This document shows positions 23,581 to 35,107 of a DNA stretch of 64,000 bases, piece by piece. How positions within the stretch are numbered: the stretch's first letter is position 1; each line of letters begins with the position of its first letter. The stretch comes from Moringa oleifera (Eukaryota; Streptophyta; Magnoliopsida; Brassicales; Moringaceae), in NCBI GenBank assembly GCA_021397835.1, contig JAJFZO010000256.1, positions 10,001 to 74,000 on the forward strand, read 5' to 3'. The position numbers were made by a program, and so were the translations under genes. The notes beneath the pieces were generated by a model. It was not told the origin of the DNA and made no database searches. It saw only the letters and a list, made by a program, of their open reading frames with translations.

Positions 23581-26500
23581 ATGGCTTCAAATTCTCAGAA
23601 GGATCTTCCTGCTGGTAAATTTTGGTCCTTAGGGCTTTCCAGATTCCCTACCGTTACTATATGAGTTCATTTCTAGATCTGCTAACTCTATTAACCATCA
23701 TCTTCATTGATTTTCTGTTTTTTTTTTTTCTGTAATGAAATTTGATTGATTGCTGTCATATTCATTATCACACGGTATTTTGCTTATAAGGATGATTGTC
23801 GGGTATGTTGTTCAGTCTCTTAAGGATTTCATAATCTAATTAACTCGCCTTTATCAAATAGATGGTACTTCTCATGCTTGTGCTTATATATCGAAAACAA
23901 GTTGCAATAAAAGTTAGTGATCTTTCATGCCATTGAATTAGGGGTTTCTTTGTCCAAGCAATGTTGGGTGGATTTTCTCACATTTTGACTTTACTAGATG
24001 AGAAGACAAGTTCACCAGAGAATAAAAACCTAAAATCACAAGCATCCTCAGGGGACTCACAATCAGGGTCAAGAAAAGCCCCCTCTTCACCAGGAGCTGG
24101 GTTTGCTGCCAATCCTTTTGATTTTTCTGCCATGACTGGCCTGCTAAACGTATGTTGTCTTACATCCTTTTTGAAATGTAGTATCAACCGTATTTTCTTG
24201 TAAAAGTCTATGACCTTGACTTCTGTCTGCCTCATGATTTACTTAGGATCCTAGCATAAAGGAACTGGCTGAACAGATAGCAAGAGATCCTGCATTCAAC
24301 CAGATGGCAGAGCAACTACAGAAAACTTTACATGTTGCAACTGCAACTACAACTGCAACTGCAACTTCAACAGCCGAAGAAGGTATTCCTCACTTTGATG
24401 CACAACAGTATTATGCCACCATGCAACAGGTTATGCAAAATCCTCAGTTTATGACTATGGCTGAACGCCTTGGTAATGCATTAATGCAGGTATATATGGT
24501 TTTTGCTTGGTTGAACTTTTTGCCCCCAATTTTTCTTATTGTTAGTTTGATTTTACTCTTTTAATTGTACTTTTCTTCAGGATCCATCTATGTCTAATAT
24601 GCTTGAGAGTTTGGCAAATCCACAACACAAAGATCAGCTTGAGGAACGAATGGCACGAATCAAAGAAGATCCATCTTTGAAGCCTATCCTAGATGAGATA
24701 GAGACTGGTGGGCCAGCTGCTATGATGAGGTGTGTGGTCAGAGTAATAATATCTTATATGTACAACCTGCTTCTGCTTATTTTCTGCCTTCAGGCTTGGA
24801 TGAGGTGTGTCCATATAATTCTCTTTTGTTTACTAAAGAAGGAAATCCTTTGGTATAGGTACTGGAATGACAAAGAGGTGCTCCAAAAGTTGGGTGAAGC
24901 TATGGGTCTCGCCGTTTCAGGTGATGCAGCTACTTCCACTGAGGCCTCTGGGCCAGATGAAGCAGAAGAAGGGGGAAACGAGGATGAGTCTGTTGTTCAT
25001 CACACTGCTAGTGTTGGTGATGTTGAGGTCTAACACCACTTCTTTTTCCATCCCTGGTGCTGCTTTAATGATTTGAATCTTTCCTAATAGACTAGGTCTG
25101 ATTTATTCATTGATTTTCTTAAATTTTGAAATGATATTGATAAAATTCTTCTCTTTTTTTTTTTTTTTTCTTCTTTTTCTATTGGTCTTTTTACTTTTTT
25201 TGCTTGAAGTGAGAGCATGTATTTGAATATTATAGGTGTCATCGTAGCAACCTGATTTTCACTATTTCTTTCTGTTGTTTCACTCATTTAAGTTATGAGC
25301 TCTTTCTAGTTGACGTTGATGACTTGATAAAAGGGCTGTATATATGTATTAATTGGCACTTTTGGAATCTTGGTATGGTTGATCATTGGTCATCAGAGAT
25401 TTATCTTACCATCTGTATTGTTCCTTTTGTCTTTGTTTATCACATTTGGACGCTAAACATGAACATGAAATGATGTTCTACATCCTTTGGTTAATTTCTG
25501 AGGAATATTGCTGAGTGAGAAGTTTCTCTTGTGAAATCTGGAACTTTCTACTTGAAACAAGATGGCAACTTAAATTTCATGGGTACTGTTGTACTACACT
25601 CAAAAGTGTCTTCCCTTAGGGAGGATAAGCACATGGCACATGGCACATGGCACATGGCACATGGCACCGGGTTCCAACCCTCGCTTCCCTAAGCGATCAA
25701 GGATGTGTTAAGGCCAGCTAAAATATGGTCAGTGGTGTATTGGAAGTTGACTTTGCCATTTTTCTATACCAAACTTCCCACGTAGAGTGCACAAGTATGT
25801 TCATGAATACTATTAGTTTGAAGGATAGTTACCATTACCATTCTTGGTTGCTATTGCCCTGCCTTATGCATCCGATTTTTGTTTTGTATCATTTCCTCCC
25901 ATTTTGTGTAGGCTTTCCAGTGCCAGCCAATATAGTTTTGAGGTTTTTACTTTATATTTAGTTACTGACTGGCATTGACATCTTACACCTTTTCTCGATT
26001 AGGGTTTGAAAAATGCACTTGCTGCTGGTGCGGACAAGGATGAAGAGGATTCAGAGGGAAGGACAGCATTGCATTTTGCATGTGGATATGGTGAGGTATG
26101 ATCATTTCAATGCTACCTCTTCCTGATTTTCTTTTTTCTTATTTCTTATTTTATTTTTTTCAGCCTAAGATTGAAGCTAAGATTGTATACGTTTGGTAAT
26201 GAAATGCTAGAAGAAATGCACTTACCATATTGGATGATCTAGTTAATTTGCTGGAGAAAATGCTAAAACTATGGGTTTGAAGAAAAATTGGCATAAGGAT
26301 GGTTTTTATGAGTGTATTACCACGCTTGTAGGGTTATCCTTTATGGACATAGAATAGCATCAAAGTTTCTTATGCAATTTAATACTCCTGATGATTTAAT
26401 GCTAGGGTCCTGCAACCAAAGGTATGGGACTTGCTTCCATATTGGAAGTATGGGGTTATAAGGTTTGCTTTCAGACTTGTATGGGCTTCTTTTGTGTGGT

Positions 26501-27492
26501 TCTCTCAAGGTTCTTATGATTTCCATGGCTATTGTCTGAAAGAAAAGTATAGTAGATACAGACCTTGTTGGGGAGAACCATGAAGCTAGGGTTTTAGGGT
26601 AAAATTTATGTCCCATCATGGGCCAAAGGAATGTGCAAATCATAGTTGGATGCTTTAAAAGTCTATTTTTATCTAGCATGTGCCAGTTTCTTTTTGGGAA
26701 AGAAATCAGAGTCATAATACCTTTCTCTAATAAATTTAGACGTCTAATTGTCAAGATTCATTTTCTCTTGGAAATCTGACAGCTTGCTATTTAGGTAGAT
26801 GGTTGATTTTTATACTTCGTCCACCTCTTCGTTTGATTGGTGCTTGTAACACTCTTGGCTAAACCAAAAGAAACAAGAAAAAAGAAAGGGCGATGCTGTG
26901 TTAGAAACTTTGTTCATGCCAACGGTCAAAGTAACGGATTTGGGTTGATCTAGTTGTTTTGTGACACTGTCAGATGAAGCTCTGTCTAATATGCATTAGG
27001 CACTTGATTTAAGGGAGGAATAAAAGAAGGGTGGTTCTACTGTTTTAAAGAATTGGATGAGGCATGTAGGTCTAGTTCAAATGATAACCATTGTCTTTTG
27101 GAACTGTCCTTCTGAGCTAGTAACTTTCTCTGCTGAATGGGCATAAGCTGATGCAATTGAATTTTTTTCAGGTGAAGTGTGCTCAAATCCTTCTTGAGGC
27201 TGGAGCAAATGTTGATGCTCTGGATAAAAATAAGAACACTGCTCTTCATTATGCAGCTGGTTATGGGAGGAAAGAGTGCGTATCCCTTCTGCTGGAGAAT
27301 GGTGCTGCAGTGTAAGCAAACCTACCTATTGGTTGACATTACCTTCCTTTTATGCATTAATATAACTCAAAATTGGTATTTCTTTGTATTAGCACTCTGC
27401 AAAACATGGATGGTAAGACTCCCATTGATGTTGCCAAGCTCAACAACCAGCATGAGGTACTAAAGCTGCTTGAGAAGGATGCCTTCCTGTGA
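23581..27492 (+). CDS. AKR2: AKR2-type ankyrin-repeat protein (chloroplast outer-envelope protein chaperone)
   Basis: Eight exons: 23581-23614, 23998-24149, 24247-24489, 24581-24729, 24859-25027, 26003-26095, 27172-27311, 27393-27492. Phase closes to 1080 nt, 359 aa, close to Arabidopsis AKR2A. AKR2 is a cytosolic factor that binds newly made chloroplast outer-envelope proteins and brings them to the organelle. The N-terminal third is Ser/Pro/Gly-rich (PEST-like), then [20 protein letters not shown] and a Met/Gln-rich central part ([35 protein letters not shown]). An acidic stretch ([12 protein letters not shown]) precedes four C-terminal ankyrin repeats (about 237-359) with [28 protein letters not shown] and [10 protein letters not shown] short hexanucleotide repeat is coding in exon 3. 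The start follows family N-termini ([11 protein letters not shown]). Introns 5 and 6 are each about 1 kb. Confidence 0.95.
25629..25667. repeat. 7-bp tandem repeat (GCACATG)5 in AKR2 intron 5
   Basis: Five perfect copies of 'gcacatg' followed by 'gcacc'. They are flanked by an inverted pair, 'cttaggga' on the left and 'tccctaag' on the right, and followed by 'gggttccaaccctcg', which loosely resembles a tRNA-type B box. Possibly a remnant of a small SINE-like element. Confidence 0.7.
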
Positions 27493-28260
27493 CTGGGAGG
27501 CTGTGATAGCTTGTGCATGTTGCGGATGTCATGTTGCATTTTTCAGTGCTTTAGATGCATTTGCTTTGGTCAACACAAGATTGTTATAGCAACTTGATGC
27601 TTTGTCTATGCTGTCTTTGCTGTTGTCTGGTTGCTACCTTTTCCCATATTACAGTTACCGCATAAACAGTCTCTTTGCAGAACAGCTTATATATTGGGGA
27701 ATTAAATGTGGGCCATGTCAGATATCTATACCTTGATTCATGATTTTCCTAATTAAAGTTGTGAGCCATATCAGAAGTTTTATTATTTTGTTCTCAGCTT
27801 AAACGCGATGGTGCTTTACCCTTTATTAAAATATCTAAGCCTCTTCATGTATGAAAAGAATACCTTGGTGGCAAGATCTTAGAACTATCAATCTATTTAT
27901 TTCAGTATTTGATTATTGACCTCAGTCAATGACTGAGCAGAAATTGTATTAGAAAAATTGGGAAACGTAGAAATATTGATTGGGCAGTGTTTGAGTCTAC
28001 ATTGCTCTACAAACTGTTTGTTTTGTTTTTCCTTCTGAAAGATAGTGGGCCCTTTTTTTTTTTTGGGATAATGTTTCAATAGAGCTAGTTTTCAGCAAAT
28101 ATGAAAACTACTCAGTTACACAATTAAAACTGCAGATAAGAAAAAAAATTGGTTCTTTTTATCAAGATTGATTTTTAGTCTTAAAATGTATTTAAATAAA
28201 TTTTGATTTATTAATTTTATTCATGTCAATTTTTACCATTTTTAGTAAAAATGTTAAAAT
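27493..28260. other. AKR2 3' region and spacer
   Basis: Directly after the AKR2 stop there is T-rich sequence suited to a 3' UTR, up to roughly 27.8 kb. It is followed by AT-rich DNA without a recognisable gene up to the copia element. No poly(A) site could be placed firmly. Confidence 0.45.
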
Positions 28261-28269
28261 TTTTAATTT

Positions 28270-28504
28270 GAAGTGTAAGAGAGTTAGAGAGTAAAATATG
28301 TATAGGGACACTAACTTAGCAGATTACATCACTGCCAGTTACCGTGTCACAATTTTAGCTAACCAACAGACTCAAACAGACAATTTAGCTGATCAACAAA
28401 CTTAGACACGAACTTGATCATATCTTTAGCTCATCATGTCTAAGATTGTAGGTCCCTGACAGTTGCCATTAACAGTCATCAATGGGTTGGTGTTGATCTT
28501 TAAC
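28270..28504 (-). repeat. Probable 3' LTR remnant of copia relic 1
   Basis: Immediately beyond the purine tract the minus strand begins 'gttaaagatcaacaccaac', the place where a copia 3' LTR should start (normally TG). The sequence runs toward about 28270 and then merges with AT-rich DNA. No second copy was found beyond the gag end, so the LTR assignment rests on position only. Confidence 0.45.
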
Positions 28505-31500
28505 GCTCCCCTTAAACGTCAACTCCAAACCTTTTCACAATTCCAGGCTGGGAGAAGAAATTTTCAAACTTCGCTGCACTCGGAGTCTTTGCGAACAAGT
28601 TAGCAACCTGATCATCGTTTTTGACATAGCACAACTCTATTTTTCCTTGTAACACTTTCTCCCTCATAAAAAGTGATAGTTAATCTCAACATGTTTAGTC
28701 CTTGCGTGAAACATAAGATTTTTCGCCAACCAAATCGCTGATTGATTATCACAATAAAGAGGCATTGCACATCAATGGTTGATGCAAATCTTTCATCAAG
28801 TACAGTAACCATGCATTCGTTACCATTGCTGCTGCTCTATATTTGGCTTCCCTTGTTGACAAAGATACAGTTGGCTGCTTCTTACTGCACCAAGAAATTG
28901 TTCCTGATCCAAGCTTAAATGAATAGCCAGTAGTTGATCGACAAGTATTGTGATCTCGAGCATAGTCAGGATCACTATAACCAACCAACTTGGAATCTTC
29001 TCATTTCTTATACAAAAGACCATAATCAATTGTACTCTTCACGTATCTCAGAATTGGTCGAACCAGTTTTAGTGTTGATTCTTAGGATTCTGCATATACC
29101 GAGTAACTAAACCAACAACATAAGAAAGGTCAAGGTTGAGTTGAAATTAGGTAGATAAGGCTACCTACAAGCTGTGGATACATCAATCCATCTTCCGAAG
29201 TCTCTTCCTTCATGAGCACACATCTTGGCATTTGGTTCCACTGGTGCTGAGATAGGCTTGCAAATGAGCATTCCAAATTTCTGTAGCAAATGTATAGCGT
29301 ATTTCTCTTGACAAGAAGCAAGCTTTCTTTTGTATGATCAATTTCTAACCCCAGTAAGTGTTTCAGCTGGCCAAGTTCTTTCATTGGGAAACGAACTGAC
29401 AAGTTCCCCGTAATTGGTGAATTTCTGCAATATTATCACCAGTGATGATCAAATCATCCATGTATACCAGCACTATCGCCAACTTCCCTTCATTGACTTT
29501 GACAAATAAGTTAGCATCTGCATGTGTCATAACAGCGCCATCCTGAGTTAGAAATTCAGCAATCTTACCATAGCATGCTTTCGGTTCTTCCTTTAATCCA
29601 TAGAGCACCTTTTTTAATTTGCAAACATAACTAGGATTATTTCCACCCTCAAATCTTTGAGGTTGATTCATGTAAATCTCACGATCCAACTCTCCGTGTA
29701 GGAAGGCGTTCTTCACATCGATCTACCATAGCCTCCAGAATTTATTGGCAGCAAATACCAAGAGAACTCGTACAATTATAATATTTTTGGCACCGAACTA
29801 AACATTTCATCAGAGTCTAGCCCATACTATTAAGAGAACCCTCGTGTAACCAATCGAGCTTTGAACCTTGAACCTCTCAATTGATCCATCTAGATGATGT
29901 TTTATCTTATAAACCCACTTGCAGGATATGGATTTCATATCTAGTGGCTTTGGCACAAGCTCCCAGCTCTGGATTTGTTCCAATGCAATAATTTCTTCTT
30001 TCATTGCATTCACCCATTCATAGTCTTGAGATGCTTCTTCTTATGTTGTTGGCTATGACAAATTTTTTTTCTCTGCTACGGCTGCGTTGGCATATTTTAG
30101 ATTTAGCTTATGAACTATAGTTGACCTTTTAAATTGTGGTTGTGAACTTGTTGCGCCTTCCTAACTGGGTTCAACTTGTATTAGTGTTTGGTAAACACCA
30201 CTCCGCCAAGGATTTTCTGTTGGCACATGATCTTCATCGTCTTCCAGCTTCTCATTAACTTCAGGGCCTGGTTGTAGCTCAATAATCTGCTCCCCCATTG
30301 TTTCTTGGAGTTGATCTTTCATTACTATAGAATAAGGTAACTCTTCTTCCACCATGATGAAGCTCATCAAACACTACATTGTGCGATGTATATCATTGAT
30401 AACTCACAGGATTGCAACATCTCCACTCTTTCCTTTGGTTATCATATCCAATAAAGATACACCAAACTACCTTTCTATCAAATTTATTGTGCAAATGACC
30501 CACACAACCAAAAACTCAAAAATGGCTAACAACAGGTTTAGTATCCCATAACTTCTCAAAGGGTGAAATGCAACCAAGCCTTGGTCGTGGAAGCCTAATG
30601 ATGGCATGAGCTGCTGTCTTCCTACACTCTAACCAAAACTTGCCAAGTACATTCTTGGCATGAAGCATGCTTCGAGATATCTCAGCACGATGTTAATTCT
30701 TCCTCTCGGCAACCCCATTTTTTTGTGGCGTGTTTGCACGCGTGAATTGATGACGAATCTGGCAACCTCTTAAATGCAAGCGAAACTCATCTGATGTGTA
30801 CTCCCCGCCATTGTCTGTGCATAGAGACTGAATTTTTTTTCGAACTTCTCCTTCAACTATTTCTTTAAATGCTTTAAATTTGGTAAATGTCTCTGATATC
30901 TCTTTCATAAAGAAAACCCATACATACCTTGAAAAATCATCAACAGAAATGACCATGCAGCGCATTCCACTGATTGATATTTGCTTGACAAGTCGAAATA
31001 CATCAGAGTGAACTAGCTCTAAAGGAGCCTTTGCTCTAACTTATATTCTTCATATGGTAACTGATGCGCTTTACCAAATTGACACCTCGCACAAATGGTA
31101 TCTTTTCGAAATTCAAGTTGAGAAAGATCCTTTAACATTAACAACTTCATCATCACGTTAACTTGTGATAGCGGCATGTCCAAGCCTTGCGTGCCACAAA
31201 TCTAATCGTCTCGTTCCTCCAGGTTTTGACTACATAAGCAGTTTCTGCTGACATCACATAAACAGATTCCATCCTCTTTCCTTCCATGGCTAGTGTGCCA
31301 AAAATATAATGACCTGATGATGTTAATTATGCCACAGATAACAAGTTTTTCGTCGTTTCTGGTACATGATAAAGGATTGGCATAGTATTAGAACTAAAAC
31401 GAGGCGCAATACTTGTCTTAACGACATGGCTGATTGGTGGCCTTGTGTTGTTAGCTATCACCACCACATGACTACATTTATACTCCGTTACATCTTGAAG

Positions 31501-31800
31501 ATTTTTTTTTTTTTATCACCAGTCCTGTGATTTGAACATCCAGAGTCAACGATCCAATCATTCTTGAAATCAATCCTTTGATGGGATGTTACAGCTAGTG
31601 CAAGTTTTTCTTCTTCCATAATAAACGATGCTTCAACATTCCACTCACATCACTTTGACCATCCACCTTATCTGTTCCTGTTTTACTCTCGACAGATTTT
31701 ATTTTTTTGACCGACAATTTTTGGCCATGTGCCTTCTTGTTGCAATTATAACAATCACCATCTATCTCAAGACACATAAAACATCAACTAGTTTAAGATG
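28270..31800 (-). mobile_element. Ty1/copia retrotransposon relic 1 (minus strand)
   Basis: Read on the minus strand the pieces run in copia order. A damaged gag zinc knuckle (CYNCNKKAHG) lies near 31750. The protease site [10 protein letters not shown] is near 31550. Integrase follows with [25 protein letters not shown] and [12 protein letters not shown] (30965-30693), keeping the D, D and E positions. Next come the RT entry (SCKWVYKIKHHLDGS, about 29930), the RT core with [13 protein letters not shown] (about 29470-29430), and RNase H ([37 protein letters not shown], 28988-28830). Pol ends with SQPGIVKRFGVDV and a TAA at 28512-28514, overlapped by a purine tract 'aaggggagc' (28505-28513) that suits a polypurine tract. 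Many frameshifts and stops make it inactive. Most of gag and a 5' LTR were not found. Confidence 0.9.
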
Positions 31801-33353
31801 CGAGAAATAAGGAATAAAGCTGATGAACGGCCTTCGCAACATCAGAGGAGGAAGCAAAGGACGAAGATATCATGAGATTTAAAGGAGTTAATCGAGAAGT
31901 GGATCGGTAGACATGGTCTAAAACAATAGGGTCACAGGCCTAGTCCACACTGATGGCGAGCTATCCCATAAACTTTTGAAAATTTTCTAGATCTTAAGGT
32001 TAGAAAGTAACGATTTTATGTAAGAAGGATCATGTTTTGATTTAATTTTTTATTAATTAAATCGTAATTTTTAAAATTTAAATTGAATTAGAATTATTAT
32101 AGATAATTTGAATTAGAATTATTATAGATAATTTTAGTTTTAAATTATAATCGAAATCACTTTAAATATAATTCAATTATGATTCATATAAATTTTAAAT
32201 CGAAATCGAAACCGACAATCAAAATAGATGATTTTAGTTTGGTTTTTAATTAAATTAATTAAAAATATATAAAATAATTTAATTAAAAAATTTTATAAAA
32301 ATAATTTAATTTTAAAATAAATTTTTTTAATAAAAATGTAATCACTATATTTTTATTAAAAATTTTAATTTAATTATAAAATACTCTTATTAAAGAAAAA
32401 AATCCCTTTTAATTGACTTTAAACTGAACCTGAACTTAAACCTAAACTGAAGTTGAACCAAAAGTAAACTAAACGTAAACCAAATCTAAAATTTAACTGT
32501 TTATAAACAAAAACCTGAATCAATTTTGAACTAAACCTTAACTAAAGCTCAAATTTAACCATTCAGGTTCATTTTAATCATGAATATTGAACCAACGGTT
32601 TGGAATCGGAATCGAACCGAACCTTAACCATGGCCACATTAACTTTACCTCTAAAAAACGGGTCTATTCCTCATTTTGATGCGAACTTGGGAAGCCTATC
32701 CCAGGCAATAAAGAAAATTTTCCCAGTCCAATGGTCTGGCCGTGAGGATGAGGCTCAAAGAGTGATAAAAAAGCAGCAATCGGGTGAGGAAACTCTAATA
32801 GAGAAAAACTTAACAAGAACATTTATGAGAAAATAGTCAAAGCCTACTAAGCTAACTTACAAAACCAACTATGATGTACTGACTTTTAGGAGTCAGTTGG
32901 GTAATAAAAATCCTAGCGTAAGCAAAAAGCTCCCATACGAACTCAAGACAAAAGAGCCTAATTCCAGCGGTTGAAGACTCTTCATACACGCAAAGGTGGT
33001 ATCGACATAACGCACAAGCTCTATACTGTAGAGATAGAGATAACGTGGAGAAAAAACAACTAAAGTTGTAGCAAAACCTAAAGGACTTTATATAAAAATA
33101 GATAATAGTCAAAGAAAGAGAAAAAGTAGCGAAAGGCTCGCCCATGATTGATCAAAGACCAAACAGAGGAAGAAGCGCTTACCAAGCCAACTAATGAGAG
33201 CTAGAAACATGGAAGTAAAAGGAACGAAAAGAGAAGGTCCATTTATAAGCACGACTACCCAATCAGCGGGAAACACATGGCAAAATCCTAATGAAAAAAA
33301 GTGAAAAAACTAGCATAAGGTGCGAGGCAATAATAACTGTCAGAGCTATTATG

Positions 33354-33606
33354 AACTAGTTTAAAGTTCTTAGTCTGTGAAACCAAAGCACACTTATAGA
33401 CTAGTGTAAAATTCATAAGGCTCACTTACGAACTCTTGGCTATAAATTAGTTTTGAGTCTGCAAGCCACACTGGTGAACTAGTTCCTAGTTCGCAAAGTA
33501 AACCTGCAGACTAGTCTCAAGCCGAGAAAGCCAACCAATCTATAGTCTAGTATCAAGTCTACAAAGCAAACTCTAACATACTAGTCTTTAGTACAAAAAC
33601 AAACCT
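33354..33606. repeat. Degenerate ~35-bp tandem repeat
   Basis: Six or seven diverged units built on 'gactagtctcaagtctgcaa' followed by 'agcaaacctgca'. Clear examples are near 33507, 33542 and 33578, with weaker ones to the left. No coding sense. Confidence 0.65.
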
Positions 33607-33773
33607 GCATCATAGGAATTGGTCCATAAACAACAATCCATGAATCAATCAAATCACAAGATGAAGCAGCCAACCGATTACAAGTGCGAACATAAAGCTC
33701 ATTTGTAACTTTCGATAACTCCTTTTAAGTGCATGTCACACTGACTCTTTCGAATAAAAGAAAAAACAAGAAG

Positions 33774-34260
33774 AGAATATTAGGCTTAATATACCCTAGC
33801 AAACTAACTTATTAGGTAAGGATTACCCGCAGCTTATATATTGGATTATTATAATATGATCAACCAATATGAGGTTCTAATAAAGCTCTTTTACACATAA
33901 TATAAATCATGTGATACAACTGTAAAGAAATTGATTTTAGGGGATCTTAGATTGCAAAACAAACTTTAATATCATATTAAAGAGAATATTGATCCTAACA
34001 TACCCTAAAAAAATCAACTACACTCACCTTATATATTGGATCATTACAATATGACCAATCAATATGAGACTCTAATACATCCCCTCACGCACAATATGGA
34101 TCATGCCATATTTGGACTAAGTTTGATATCATATTAAAGAGAATATTGAGCTTAACATACCTTAGCAAAAATTTGAAATGATATGATAAGAATTACGCTC
34201 ACTTTATATATTAAATCATTACAATATCTTTAATCAATATGAAACTTTAATACTTATGAT
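33774..34260. repeat. Three tandem copies of a ~150-200-bp unit
   Basis: Units begin at about 33774, 33982 and 34139 with 'gagaatatt' followed by 'cttaacataccctagcaaa'-type sequence. Each then carries 'cttatatattggatcattac' and 'aatatgaccaatcaatatga' variants. 'tatcatattaaa' precedes units 2 and 3. It may be an LTR fragment repeated by unequal exchange. Confidence 0.7.
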
Positions 34261-35107
34261 GTAATCAAATAGTAATTAAGCTTAAAACACGCACAAAGGT
34301 CCATGTGACAGACCCAATAACGGTCCACCAGTCAAGGGCCTCTTGAAAATTCGCCAAAAAACTAGTAATGAAATGACAATCAAAAAGATGTGTGGCTAGT
34401 ACCAGTTCGATCAAAATAACAAGGTGGCAACAAAACCAACATCCTCCTGTCACGAGACAACGATCGCACTCGTTGAGATATTATGATACCAAGATACCTT
34501 ATAAATCAAATGGTGTCAAGGCCATTTATAACCAACAACTTCAACAAATATAAGGAGGAGCCAACATTATACTTATTAATACTAAGTAAAACCATGCCAA
34601 AACAAAATCACTAAATAACCCTCCAACACACTTATAAAAGAATGACTCCATGATATGGTCTATTTAAGCCTTCAATCCATGGCAAAATCCTATCAATTTT
34701 GCCTTATGTTACCGATCCCATCTCAGGTACTTGATATCTATCATATTTCTTCATGTGACATTTTACATCCACGTGAATGTCCCTATTGTTGAATTGTATA
34801 TTTTTCGAGAAAACAATTGCATGTATTTCATAAAGTTGCCTGGATCCACAAACAACCTTCCTAAACCGGGATTTCATTTATCTGGTTCAACCAGTTAAAG
34901 TTTGCTCATTTTATGCAGATGTCCAGTGTTTATTACGAGTATTTATCCCTTTCAAATGCTCCAAGGTTTTACTGCCGGGTTAGCATCTTACCCTCCTTGG
35001 GGGGCTGTGGCTGTGAACAAGTATTCAACCAGCTGCGGTCCGAACTTTGTTCTTATCTAACAATTATCCGTCCCGGGGCTGGATGAGCGAGAGAATCCGG
35101 GCAGAAT

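Larger units (their letters stand above)
31801..35107. other. Repeat-rich spacer upstream of CLC-e
   Basis: No gene was recognised. About 32030-32600 is low-complexity, with A/T runs passing into 'aaacctaaactgaa'-like strings. A 78-codon frame at 32600-32836 has no family I know and no splice context, so it is not called. Two repeat families are listed separately. The last few hundred bases before 35108 should contain the CLC-e promoter and leader, with no motif firm enough to call. Confidence 0.5.

Noticed and set aside
26341..26754. 137-codon minus-strand frame in AKR2 intron 6
   Set aside because: It lies in an intron of a well-supported gene on the other strand, and no domain is recognisable.
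32600..32836. 78-codon plus-strand frame near the low-complexity tract
   Set aside because: No recognisable domain or splice context, and it follows repetitive DNA. The phrase IPHFDA also occurs in AKR2, but nothing else matches.
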